A DNA stretch of 64,000 nt from Planctomycetota bacterium (GTDB lineage Bacteria > Planctomycetota > Brocadiia > JAADGH01): positions 1-64,000 of the forward strand of contig JAADGH010000239.1 in NCBI GenBank assembly GCA_013152475.1, given 5' to 3'. A model generated the notes under the pieces. The model was not told the origin of the DNA and did not search any database. It was given only the letters and a program-made list of their open reading frames with translations. This document shows positions 44,081 to 52,207 of this stretch, in pieces. A program made the position numbers and the translations under genes. How positions within the stretch are numbered: the stretch's first letter is position 1; each line of letters starts with the position of its first letter.

Positions 44081-45385
44081 ATGGCCGCTCTCAACCTTCA
44101 CAAGTCCTTTGATCTCTGGCAGCAGGCTCTTGCCCTCATCCCCGGCGGGTCCCAGACCATGAGCAAGCGGGCGAAGAACTTCGCCTACGGGGCCTACCCC
44201 ATCTATGTGGACCACGCCAAGGGCGCGCACGTGTGGGATGTCGACGGCAACGAGTACATCGACTACGTTATGGCGCTCGGCCCTGTCACCCTGGGCTACC
44301 GCTATCCCTGCGTGGACCAGGCCATTCGCGATCAGCTCGAGAAGGGGATCGTTTTCGGCCTGCTAAGTCCCATCGAAGTCGAAGCGGCCAGGGAACTTGT
44401 CGACGCCATCCCCTGCGCGGAGAGGGTTCGTTTCCTCAAGAGCGGCGCGGAGGCCACATCGGCCGCGGTCCGCATCGCGCGGGCCTTCACGGGCCGACAG
44501 AAGGTCGCATCCTGCGGATATCACGGCTGGCACGATCAATGGTCGGCCGGCCGAAATGACGGCGGCATCCCCGAGATACTGAAGGACTACACGATAGGTT
44601 TCGCCTTCAATGATGCATCCTCGGCGGAGAAGGTCTTCGCCGCGCATCCTGGTGAGATCGCCGCTGCCATCATCACCCCCACCGGTAGGGGCGGTCCCGA
44701 TCCGGGCTATCTGGAGGCCCTTCGCAAACTCACCAGCAAGCATGGGGCGCTCCTTATCTTCGATGAGATCGTCACCGGTTTTCGCCTCGCCCGGGGCGGG
44801 GCGCAGGAGTACTTCGGCGTTGTGCCCGATCTGGCCTGCTTTGCGAAAGGCATGGCGAACGGAATGCCTGTCGCCGCCGTCGTCGGCCGGCGCGACGTAA
44901 TGCAGAAGGCGGAGAACCTGGTAATCAGCACGACCTATGGCGGAGAGGCCCTGTCACTCGCGGCATTGGTCGCGGCATGCAGAGAGTATCGTACAAAGCC
45001 GGTCTTCAAGGCGATCTGGCAGCGGGCCGATCAAATCGCCTCTGGGATCGACGCCGCCGCGCAACGACATGGTTTCGGGAAGGTCTGTGATTCCCTCTCC
45101 CCTATGGCCACCATGCAACTCACATCCGCGAATCACCCCGATGCCGACCCGCAGGAGATGTGGTTCTACGTCCTGCAGGAGTGCGCGTCTCGCGGTGTGC
45201 TGTTGCGGCGAGGAGGCTGTTTATTCGTTACCTATTCACATTCCGAGGAAGACGCCCAAAAGACGGTGGCGGTTGTCGATGAAGTGCTCCGAGACCTACG
45301 GACACACCTTGAAAAAGGAGACCTTGCACGTGAGTTGCGGAAGTGTGACGAGGATCAAGCCGACGACATCCGCGCACGGACGTGA
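44081..45385 (+). CDS. Class III aminotransferase, glutamate-1-semialdehyde-2,1-aminomutase-like
   Basis: This is 434 residues. It resembles GSAM (HemL): IPGGSQTMSKRAK, then VDGNEYIDYVMALGPVTLGY, a CGYHGWHD loop, IIFDEIVTGFR-type strand (LLIFDEIVTGFRLARGGAQE) and the PLP lysine in CFAKGMANGMP. True HemL keeps a similar order, but several positions differ and no other tetrapyrrole gene is near. It may instead act on an amino sugar or beta-amino acid. GAGGA lies six bases before the ATG at 44081. It follows pilU by 108 bases and is probably a separate unit. Confidence 0.85.
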   Translation: MAALNLHKSFDLWQQALALIPGGSQTMSKRAKNFAYGAYPIYVDHAKGAHVWDVDGNEYIDYVMALGPVTLGYRYPCVDQAIRDQLEKGIVFGLLSPIEVEAARELVDAIPCAERVRFLKSGAEATSAAVRIARAFTGRQKVASCGYHGWHDQWSAGRNDGGIPEILKDYTIGFAFNDASSAEKVFAAHPGEIAAAIITPTGRGGPDPGYLEALRKLTSKHGALLIFDEIVTGFRLARGGAQEYFGVVPDLACFAKGMANGMPVAAVVGRRDVMQKAENLVISTTYGGEALSLAALVAACREYRTKPVFKAIWQRADQIASGIDAAAQRHGFGKVCDSLSPMATMQLTSANHPDADPQEMWFYVLQECASRGVLLRRGGCLFVTYSHSEEDAQKTVAVVDEVLRDLRTHLEKGDLARELRKCDEDQADDIRART

Positions 45386-45544
45386 CCATATCGGCATTGG
45401 GATCACATCATAAGTTACTGTTCCTATGGGATTAACGATTCCGCCGTCCCTCTCACCAAGCCTTCTTTGCCCGCATGACGACCCCGCCCCATGGAGCAGT
45501 AGAACTTGGCAAGAAAAAAATTTCAGAAATGTTTCGGAAAAAGC

Positions 45545-45572
45545 TTGACACACCGGCAAAAATCTCTATAAT
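45545..45572 (+). promoter_or_regulatory. Near-consensus promoter of the 57-residue gene
   Basis: TTGACA, 16 bases, TATAAT. Both boxes are perfect. It is the strongest-looking sigma-70 promoter in the window. Confidence 0.8.
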
Positions 45573-45637
45573 TTTGCGCCTTCTTGCTTTCATTCGACGA
45601 ACATCTCTTGTTCGGATTCAGAAAAGGAGACAAAGAC

Positions 45638-45811
45638 ATGATTGCAATTGCTACTCGTAGACCGCCGTTGAGCCGACAGCGGAAGCTGGCGCGGCTGCAG
45701 CTCATCAAGGAGCGCTACCGCAAAGTGGTATTGGAGCCGAAGCAGCAGATCGCTATCGAAATTGCCTCGGAGTTCGGAGACGATCCCGACGAGATGGGCT
45801 ATATGTCCTAA
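45638..45811 (+). CDS. Small basic-then-acidic protein of 57 residues
   Basis: The sequence runs MIAIATRRPPLSRQRKLARL, then an Arg/Lys-rich helix and an acidic end (ASEFGDDPDEMGYMS). AAGGAG lies eight bases before the ATG, and a perfect promoter lies 66 bases upstream. It has no relatives that I recognise. The charge pattern (about +8 in the first half and -7 in the last 20 residues) resembles small regulators or ribosome-associated proteins. High expression is inferred from the promoter and ribosome site, not measured. Confidence 0.7.
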   Translation: MIAIATRRPPLSRQRKLARLQLIKERYRKVVLEPKQQIAIEIASEFGDDPDEMGYMS

Positions 45812-45893
45812 AGGGCGTTCCCACAGTTCTTGCCACCGCCGTAATGCTTTCGTAACTCCCTCATTCGCGTCCACTTCTCACTGCTCTCAGCCA

Positions 45894-45928
45894 AGGGAAA
45901 ACCATTTTCTCGACAGACGGTTTTCCCT
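45894..45928. repeat. Inverted repeat AGGGAAAACC/GGTTTTCCCT
   Basis: Ten perfect pairs around a 15-base loop, 83 bases after the small gene. It lacks a T-tract, so a terminator role for 45638-45811 is possible but not proven. Confidence 0.5.
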
Positions 45929-46082
45929 GGTTGAGACTTGTGGGCCCCCGATCGGACGGCCGGAAAGCACGACCAGGTTCGCTCGCCACACACCGATCAA
46001 ATCCATCGCATCGAGCGCCATCCCCGTCCACACGACACGGACATGCGTGTTGATCCGCGCCGTTCTCATCGCCATCCGCCTC

Positions 46083-46114
46083 AAAACAAAAGCAGAGCAC
46101 CGGGGCGCTCTGCT
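46083..46114 (-). terminator. Rho-independent terminator of the 49014-46145 operon
   Basis: On the minus strand AGCAGAGC pairs with GCTCTGCT (eight pairs, loop of eight) and is followed by TTTGTTTT. It lies 31 bases beyond the stop of the isomerase gene. Confidence 0.8.
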
Positions 46115-46144
46115 CTTCATATCTCTGCCTTTGTGTTGTCGCCT

Positions 46145-46981
46145 CTACCAGTACTTTCGGATGACGTTCAGCGCGCCCCTCCCGATGGCGTCCTGGGACG
46201 GCGCGATCTTGCGCCAGATGCAGGTCGCCGCGGCGATTTCCTTCAGGGCCGCATTAAACGACTCCACGGCAAGGCACCCATCGTATTTGACAGCCCTCAG
46301 CGCCTTGAAGCAGCCCGGCCAGTCCACCTGGCCTGTCCCTGGGACGCCCCGGTCGCTCTCTGACACATGGAAGTGGGCGAGCTTCTTCCCGGCGCGCCGG
46401 ATCGCCGCCGGGGAGTCCTTCTCTTCGATATTCATATGGAATGTATCAAGTTGTGCGCGGAGATTTGGGCTGCCGACGTCCTCGATGAGTTCCAGAACGT
46501 CATCGATGACATTGATAAAGTAATTCTCGAAGCGGTTGATCGGTTCTACCGCGAGCGTGACGCCGAGGTCCTCCGCAAGCGGCATGATCTCTTTGTAGGA
46601 CTGCACGCACCACCGCCACTCCTGCCGGGTCCGCCCACGGCCCACCAGCAGACCCACGGGAGAATAGGTCGGCCCACAGAGGATGTGTCCGCCGACGGCG
46701 TTGCAGACCTTGACAAGCTTCCGCAGCCGGGCAACCGCTCTCTTTCGCACCGCCTTCTGCGGAGCGATCGGGTTCGCCTCCGGGGGGACGACACAGCACA
46801 GCGCCATCTCCACGCCTGCTTTGTCCGCAGCGGATCGGACCTTGTCCGGCGTGACGGCGCCCGGGTCGAAGAGCGGGACTTCGCACACATCGAAGCCGGC
46901 CTTCTTGCTCTTCCGGATCAGGGGAATTTCCTTGTCCGTAAACATCCCCGCCCAGAGCAGTGTATTTACGCCCTTTTTCAT
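46145..46981 (-). CDS. Sugar phosphate isomerase/epimerase (ketose 3-epimerase-like TIM barrel)
   Basis: This is 278 residues. The barrel strands VNTLLWAG, FDVCEVPLFDPG, VTLAVEPINRFE, LRAQLDTFHMNIEE, LAHFHVSESDRGVPG and CLAVESF match the AP-endonuclease-2-like family, especially ketose 3-epimerases. Metal ligands are the Glu of EPINRFE, the Asp and His of DTFHMN, His of FHVSE and the late Glu. These enzymes move a carbonyl or epimerise a sugar in the cytoplasm. The ATG at 46981 has GGAGGT four bases upstream. It is the last gene of the cassette with the zinc dehydrogenase. Confidence 0.87.
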   Translation of the reverse strand: MKKGVNTLLWAGMFTDKEIPLIRKSKKAGFDVCEVPLFDPGAVTPDKVRSAADKAGVEMALCCVVPPEANPIAPQKAVRKRAVARLRKLVKVCNAVGGHILCGPTYSPVGLLVGRGRTRQEWRWCVQSYKEIMPLAEDLGVTLAVEPINRFENYFINVIDDVLELIEDVGSPNLRAQLDTFHMNIEEKDSPAAIRRAGKKLAHFHVSESDRGVPGTGQVDWPGCFKALRAVKYDGCLAVESFNAALKEIAAATCIWRKIAPSQDAIGRGALNVIRKYW

Positions 46982-47008
46982 TCTGACCTCCAACAGCTTC
47001 CAAGAAAA

Positions 47009-48082
47009 CTATGGCTTAACCAACGCCTTGAGCGGGTTTCCTTTCCGCGCCTTCACCTCGGTAAGCCCCTTTACCACGTCTTTGAGATCATAGGTATGAG
47101 TGGCGAGACTGTGGACATCGATCAGCTTCGTGGACAGCGCCTGAAGGGATGAGGGCCACGTGAGCGGGGCAAGCCATGAAAAGCGAATGGTTTTGTCCCA
47201 GAAGATCGACTGAAGAGCGGGCACGCGGACGTAGTCCTTGGCCCCTGGCAAGCCAAAATACACGACGACCGACCGCCGCCCCGTGATGTCCAGCGCCGCT
47301 TCCATGGCCTTGACGGACCCGGTGGACGTGATGCAACGGTCGGCGAACATGCCGTCGGTCAGCTTTTCGATCTCCTTCTTGAGATTTCGGCAGTAGTAAG
47401 GCGATTTTTTGTCCTTCGTGTTCAACACGATGTCTGCCCCCAGCTTCTTGCCGAGTTTCAGCCGATAGTCGCGGGTACCCACCAGGACCAGCGTGCCGGC
47501 GCCGCTCGACTTGACGAGCTGGGTCATCATCAGGCCGATGGGGCCCGGGCCGATAATCACGCAAAACATGCCCGGCTCGATTTGCAGATTTTTCACCGCA
47601 TAGAACGCGCAGGCGAGCGGCTCGGTCAGCGCCCCGTCCCCGTAGCTTACATTCTTTGGAAGCTTCACCGTCGAGGTCATCTTGGACTTGGCATACTCCG
47701 CGAAGCCCCCGTTGACGCTTACGCCCAGGACGGCCTTATTCTCGCAGAGGTTGATCTGACCTTTGCTGCAGATGTCGCACGAGTAGCAGTACTGGAGCGG
47801 GTCGAGAACAACGCGGTCGCCTTTTTGGAAGAGGGTCTCGGCAACTTGGCCGGCTTCGACAACCTGCCCCGTGAACTCGTGTCCCAGGATCAGGGGGCCC
47901 TTCCCCGTCGCGGTTTCCAGTGGACTGTCACCGAAGTAGTAGGCGATGTCGGAGCCGCATATCCCACATGCCTTCACCCGAATCAGGACCTCGTCATCAG
48001 CGATTTCGGGGATGTCCACCTCTTCATAGACCATCTTCCTCGGTTCGTAGAATACCTGAGCCATCATCTTGTTTTTCGCCAT
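47009..48082 (-). CDS. Zinc-dependent polyol/sugar dehydrogenase
   Basis: This is 357 residues of the MDR family. ACGICGSDIAYYFG and GHEFTG hold catalytic-zinc residues. The structural loop CYSCDICSKGQINLC is complete with four Cys. The Rossmann motif IGPGPIGLMM lies near residue 180. The C-terminal half has a KKSPYYCRNLKKEIEKL insertion. A strong AGGAGG lies six bases before the ATG at 48082. Between two TIM-barrel isomerases, it is expected to interconvert an inositol, a polyol or a C2/C3 hydroxyl of a sugar. The substrate is unknown. Confidence 0.88.
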   Translation of the reverse strand: MAKNKMMAQVFYEPRKMVYEEVDIPEIADDEVLIRVKACGICGSDIAYYFGDSPLETATGKGPLILGHEFTGQVVEAGQVAETLFQKGDRVVLDPLQYCYSCDICSKGQINLCENKAVLGVSVNGGFAEYAKSKMTSTVKLPKNVSYGDGALTEPLACAFYAVKNLQIEPGMFCVIIGPGPIGLMMTQLVKSSGAGTLVLVGTRDYRLKLGKKLGADIVLNTKDKKSPYYCRNLKKEIEKLTDGMFADRCITSTGSVKAMEAALDITGRRSVVVYFGLPGAKDYVRVPALQSIFWDKTIRFSWLAPLTWPSSLQALSTKLIDVHSLATHTYDLKDVVKGLTEVKARKGNPLKALVKP

Positions 48083-48117
48083 GTCGTACCTCCTGGGTTC
48101 CGTAGGGGGGCGGGGGA

Positions 48118-49014
48118 TCAGCCGTACTTTTCCCGCAGTCCGTCGAGGAATTTCTTGGCCTCGGCCGTCACATCCCAGGCCTGCGGCCAGAAGCAGAGGT
48201 CCACCGACCACCACTCGTCCGTGTAGCCCGCGTCGAGAATGGCGGGCATGATCTTGTCGAAGTCCAGCACGCCCTGGCCGAACGGCGCATGCGTGCTGGT
48301 CTCGTCGTCATGGAGGGTGTTGTCGGAATCGATCAGGTGGATGTGGCCGATCTTGCCCTTCAGCATTCCGGCAAACTCAACGGCGCCGCCTTTGAGTTTC
48401 TCCACGGGCTCGGCCTGCCGCGCGGCCACAACGGCACACATATGGGCATGGCAGGCATCATAGAGGATGGTGAAGTTCGGATGGTCCACGGCGTCGATCA
48501 TCCTGACCACTTCGCTCGGCTTGTTGTAGGCGAAGCCCGGCTCAAACTCCCAGACCATAAGGATGCCGTTATCCTGGGCAAGTTGTGCGGCCTGATTCCA
48601 CACGCCGGCAATCTTCTTCATGCCTTCATCGGCGGCCATGCCTTGGGGATACGGAGGGGGGCTGACCGTATCCACACGGATCTTGGGGATCCCAAGATCG
48701 ACGCACATCTGCACGTTCTTCCCGAAACAGGCAAGATAGTCCTCGCCGGACGCAGTCGCCGGCGGAACATCCATGAAGTTGGCCGCATAGCCCGCAATGC
48801 CCAGCCCCTTGCCCGAAATCAGATCGCGCAGCTTCTGCCGGTCGTCCTTCGTGGCATAGTCATCCGGATTGGCATGGGGTGGGAACCCGCAGAGTTCGAT
48901 GCCGTCGAACTTCAGCTCCGCAAGCTTCCCCACCGTCTCCTCCAGGCTCACCGGATTGTCCGCATAGGGCCCGAAGCAGTAGGCCCAGCTTCCGATTGCG
49001 AGCTTCTTCGCCAT
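48118..49014 (-). CDS. TIM-barrel sugar isomerase/epimerase
   Basis: This is 298 residues. Strands ELKFDGIELCGFPPHANP, GIPKIRVDTVSPPPYP, ILMVWEFEPGF, FTILYDACHAHM and IGHIHLIDSDNTLHDDETST include the metal ligands of the xylose-isomerase-like family (Glu of WEFEPG, Asp and His of DACHAH, His of HIHLID). The fold is the same as the gene at 46145 but the sequences are far apart. A good GGAGG site precedes the ATG. The three genes 49014-46145 form one operon ended by a clear terminator. Confidence 0.87.
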   Translation of the reverse strand: MAKKLAIGSWAYCFGPYADNPVSLEETVGKLAELKFDGIELCGFPPHANPDDYATKDDRQKLRDLISGKGLGIAGYAANFMDVPPATASGEDYLACFGKNVQMCVDLGIPKIRVDTVSPPPYPQGMAADEGMKKIAGVWNQAAQLAQDNGILMVWEFEPGFAYNKPSEVVRMIDAVDHPNFTILYDACHAHMCAVVAARQAEPVEKLKGGAVEFAGMLKGKIGHIHLIDSDNTLHDDETSTHAPFGQGVLDFDKIMPAILDAGYTDEWWSVDLCFWPQAWDVTAEAKKFLDGLREKYG

Positions 49015-49052
49015 TCTTTCCCTCCTTGTGGGTTTCAGTTTTCAGTTGTGTT

Positions 49053-49736
49053 TCAGTACCGGTCGGTATGCGGCAGCGGATTTCGCTTCCTGTAGAGGTC
49101 ATGCTGGAGTTTGTTCTCTCGCTCGAGTGCGGCTTGTTTCATCTGTCGCAACATCAGGCAGAGCTTCGTGCACATCTTGTGCGCGATATAGCGGCAGGAT
49201 TCCGGGTAATCAAGCGCCATCATCTCCAGTCCCGCAATCAATCGACCGCTCCTGGATTCGAACATATAGAGCTCCCCAACGACGTACGACCTGGGGCTCT
49301 TCGGCGCATCCTCCTCGCCGCACAGCCGAACCCGACCGGCCACCACCACATCGGCCCCGAGCCGAAGGCCGATTTCGATCGGTTCCTCGCCATTCGTGTT
49401 GGTAAGTTCATCGGCTGTAATGATCCGCCCATCCAATACCGCATCCACCGTCTTGAAGTCTATCACGGCCAAGCCGGCCGCGTTCTCCAGCTCGAACTTC
49501 AGTACATCACGGAGCATGGCCCCGCTGTCCTTGGTTCGCTCGTAGTGGCCCATGCCCACCGTTCGGGGAATGGGGCGATCCATCACCCCTCGGTCGTCGA
49601 TCGGCAGGATGGCGACCCGATGGATCACGGGGACCTGTTCCACATACACCTTGGCAACGCACGGCAACTTCCGCTGGGCACATCCCACAGCAGCAATCGC
49701 GAGAACCACCGCAATCGTGAGTTTCCGTTTTATCAA
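49053..49736 (-). CDS. Lipoprotein of the CsgG/LpoB-like fold, unknown role
   Basis: This is 227 residues. A TTG start at 49736 is preferred because GAGGAG lies eight bases upstream; a longer frame begins at 49784 without a ribosome site. The signal LIKRKLTIAVVLAIAAVGC gives a lipobox Cys. VIHRVAILPIDDR, then LRDVLKFELENAAGLAVID and LRLGADVVVAGRVRL resemble the outer-membrane CsgG/LpoB/TolB-like domain that assembles or activates envelope machinery. The C-terminus is a helix-rich KxRNPLP tail. It belongs to the exported-protein operon below 53231. Confidence 0.7.
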   Translation of the reverse strand: MIKRKLTIAVVLAIAAVGCAQRKLPCVAKVYVEQVPVIHRVAILPIDDRGVMDRPIPRTVGMGHYERTKDSGAMLRDVLKFELENAAGLAVIDFKTVDAVLDGRIITADELTNTNGEEPIEIGLRLGADVVVAGRVRLCGEEDAPKSPRSYVVGELYMFESRSGRLIAGLEMMALDYPESCRYIAHKMCTKLCLMLRQMKQAALERENKLQHDLYRKRNPLPHTDRY

Positions 49737-49786
49737 CGCAATTGCTCCTCTGTTTCGGGCATGAATCACCGGGAGCAGACGCACCG

Positions 49787-50479
49787 CTACTGTCCCGCGA
49801 CTACCTTTTTCAGGCCGTCTGGGGGCTTGAACTTCTCCGGGGCGATATCCCTTCGTTCGATCGTCTTGACCTCCCGCACGGACATCATACGCTCGGTACC
49901 CACATAGGTAAAGCCGTTTAACCGCAACGGAAATCCAGGCACCTTCTCGATCTCTCGGAGCACCTCCGGAGAGAACTCTCCCATGCGTTCCCGAAAGCGG
50001 TAGATCGTATCCTTCTCGGGAAAATCAAAATCCTTGTCGGTCCAGAGCTCAAGGAGTGTTTTCCCGTCGGCGGATATCACATAGTGATTGCAGGTGTGCC
50101 ACATGATGGACTTCTTCTCGTCCCCTTGCTTCAGGGACACCGCACCGCCCTCGCCCAACTCAATCCCCTTCGCCTGCCGCATACGTCGCCAGTTGGCGGC
50201 GATATCCGCCAGCGCGGCCTCATAGTACACCCCTTTCCTTTCGTCGATCGACCACACCACGCCCTTCGCCAGATCGGCGATGATCGTCTGTCCGGCATCC
50301 GGACGTTCAATACGGATCTTGCTCGATTCCACAAAAATTCTGAGCCGCACTACGGTGGTCGGGCCGGTCCTTTCTGCCGGTTTCATCCGGCTCTCCTGCT
50401 CATAGTAGAGCCCCGCCCAGCTCGTTTGACTAAGCATGAACAAGCCAGCCAACGCGGCAAATAATATATGTGTACGCAT
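49787..50479 (-). CDS. Exported protein with DUF4412-like fold
   Basis: This is 230 residues. The signal is MRTHILFAALAGLFMLSQTSWA. The core LRIFVESSKIRIERPDAGQT, then IADLAKGVVWSIDERKGVYY and SIMWHTCNHYVISADGKTLL, resembles DUF4412-type outer-membrane-anchored proteins, which are beta-rich with no known enzyme function. It lies between the zinc-ribbon membrane protein and the lipoprotein in one operon. Confidence 0.75.
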   Translation of the reverse strand: MRTHILFAALAGLFMLSQTSWAGLYYEQESRMKPAERTGPTTVVRLRIFVESSKIRIERPDAGQTIIADLAKGVVWSIDERKGVYYEAALADIAANWRRMRQAKGIELGEGGAVSLKQGDEKKSIMWHTCNHYVISADGKTLLELWTDKDFDFPEKDTIYRFRERMGEFSPEVLREIEKVPGFPLRLNGFTYVGTERMMSVREVKTIERRDIAPEKFKPPDGLKKVVAGQ

Positions 50480-50497
50480 CCTACGTGTGGCCAGGGC

Positions 50498-52207
50498 CTA
50501 CTCTCCTCCCACGAACACTCGATCCTGCAGCGGCACTCCCTTGCTCTTGTCAGTGCCTTTGCCATCCCGAAACACCTGGAACTTCACCTCGACCACTGTT
50601 CTGATCTTGATGAAGTCCTTGCCATCGGCTTGACCGAAGCCCTCAAGTTTGATACCGGACCCCGGGGCCAATTCCTCGCCAACCTTCACGTTCAGTTGCT
50701 TCCCGTTGTGCTTGATGACCGCCGTGTCGCCCTCTTTACGCAGAAACGTGATGTCCTTCGGCGTCCACAGGTAAAGCGCGATTTGCCTATCGCAACCGAC
50801 ACATTGGAAGACAACCGGCCGACCCCGTGGCACAAGATACCGTTCCGCGCCGCATTGCGGGCAAAGGACGGTGTCCGTCAGCTTGGTGATGGGAACACGG
50901 ACTTCGGGCAAATCTTTGACGACGACCTCGAAGATGTTCCAGCAGTTCGGATTCGTACAGGGCACAGTATACGTCCCCGGATCGGCATAGTGCAACGGAA
51001 TGATAATCTGTTCCTTGTGGTACACACGGTTTTTCCATTTTCCATCACAGACAATCGTTTTCGTACCACGCATGACCTCAATGTGAATAGGGCCGCTCTC
51101 GCGGAATTTTGGGATTTCCTTGTGAATCGTGAACTCCCGCGTCTTTTCGCCTTCCTTTCCTTTTCTGTGATCCTCAAATTTGATCACTTCGGTCTTTTTC
51201 AGTATTACACCGGCATCGGTGAACTTTTCTATAGTGATTCCCGTGTCTGGGAGGATCTCAGCGCCAACGGCCGCTCGGAGGTCTTTGTCCCCCTGCTTTA
51301 AGACCGCTGTATTCCCCTCTTTGGCGACGTACTTCAGATCAGGGAAAATGCCTCGGACAACCACCGGGATCAGCTTTCGCCCGCATCCCAAGCAAACAAT
51401 CTCAGGAGCGCCCAGGACGGCGCAATTCTCCCCACACACCGGACACTGGAACATCCGATCCCCTTTCGAAATCGGGATTTCAATCGCAGGATACTCCTTT
51501 GTCGATTCCGCGTTTGCACCCTTCGATGGGACGTTTCCGGCGTCTGTTCTCTCCTCAATCGGCCTCGGGCGGGGCAACGGCTGTGGCTTCTCTGTCAAGA
51601 TGTAGTACACTCCGTATCCGGTAGCCGCGATAAGTGCAACAAAACCCAAAATAACAAACAACTTCAATAGCACATTGGAGTTCTGCTCCACAGGACCGCC
51701 GCCGGCGACCTCCACGGCCGCCTGCCCGCGTGGTTTGTCCTTCTCTTTAGACACCTTTGCAATGCAGTCCGGACAGTACAACTTTCCCTGGAAATCCGTC
51801 ATGCGAGTGGCGTCAAAAGACTGCATACATTCAGGACACAACGTTTTTTCGCCCGATTCGGGCGCCGGGGCCACTGCGGGCGCGCCCGGCGCTTCCGGTG
51901 AGCCACCATCGGAGGCAAGCGACAAAGAGTTCCGTGCCGAGGGTTGGAGTGTTTTGTGTTGGACAGGCCCCGCAGAACTGGCGGGGGCCTCGGCTGTCGG
52001 CGGTTCTTTCGGCGGTGGAACCGCCGTGGGAGGGACAGGTGGGGCCGTAGCGGCTGGTTGCTGCGCCTGACCGTCTCCTGCGCCACCCGCCAGCCGCAGC
52101 CCGCTTCCGTCTGCGTCACTCTTAGGCGAAGCTACCCTCAGGCCGCAGTTGTCGCACATCTTCTGCCCAGGCTGCACATCTGTCCCACAACGTTTACACT
52201 TTTCCAT
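50498..52207 (-). CDS. Membrane protein with repeated zinc ribbons and a duplicated module
   Basis: This is 569 residues. An N-terminal zinc ribbon (CKRCGTDVQPGQKMCDNC) and a second one (LCPECMQSFDATRMTDFQGK to CPDC) flank a Pro/Ala-rich linker. A transmembrane helix lies near residue 190 (LLKLFVILGFVALIAATGYG). The rest contains two copies of a zinc-ribbon plus beta module of about 100 residues, near 260-350 and 455-560. Paired segments are KYVAKEGNTAVLKQGDKDLR and TFLRKEGDTAVIKHNGKQLN. The duplicated module would lie on the outer side if the N-terminus is inside. The function is unknown. It overlaps the upstream gene by 14 bases. Confidence 0.72.
   Translation of the reverse strand: MEKCKRCGTDVQPGQKMCDNCGLRVASPKSDADGSGLRLAGGAGDGQAQQPAATAPPVPPTAVPPPKEPPTAEAPASSAGPVQHKTLQPSARNSLSLASDGGSPEAPGAPAVAPAPESGEKTLCPECMQSFDATRMTDFQGKLYCPDCIAKVSKEKDKPRGQAAVEVAGGGPVEQNSNVLLKLFVILGFVALIAATGYGVYYILTEKPQPLPRPRPIEERTDAGNVPSKGANAESTKEYPAIEIPISKGDRMFQCPVCGENCAVLGAPEIVCLGCGRKLIPVVVRGIFPDLKYVAKEGNTAVLKQGDKDLRAAVGAEILPDTGITIEKFTDAGVILKKTEVIKFEDHRKGKEGEKTREFTIHKEIPKFRESGPIHIEVMRGTKTIVCDGKWKNRVYHKEQIIIPLHYADPGTYTVPCTNPNCWNIFEVVVKDLPEVRVPITKLTDTVLCPQCGAERYLVPRGRPVVFQCVGCDRQIALYLWTPKDITFLRKEGDTAVIKHNGKQLNVKVGEELAPGSGIKLEGFGQADGKDFIKIRTVVEVKFQVFRDGKGTDKSKGVPLQDRVFVGGE

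Larger units (their letters stand above)
45812..46144. other. Gap of 333 bases with repeat and terminator
   Basis: Apart from the inverted repeat at 45894-45928 and the minus-strand terminator at 46083-46114, I see no coding frame and no RNA gene here. Confidence 0.6.

Noticed and set aside
44081-45385. Assignment as hemL of haem synthesis
   Set aside because: It is GSAM-like, but no other haem gene is near and several positions differ, so the gene symbol is withheld.
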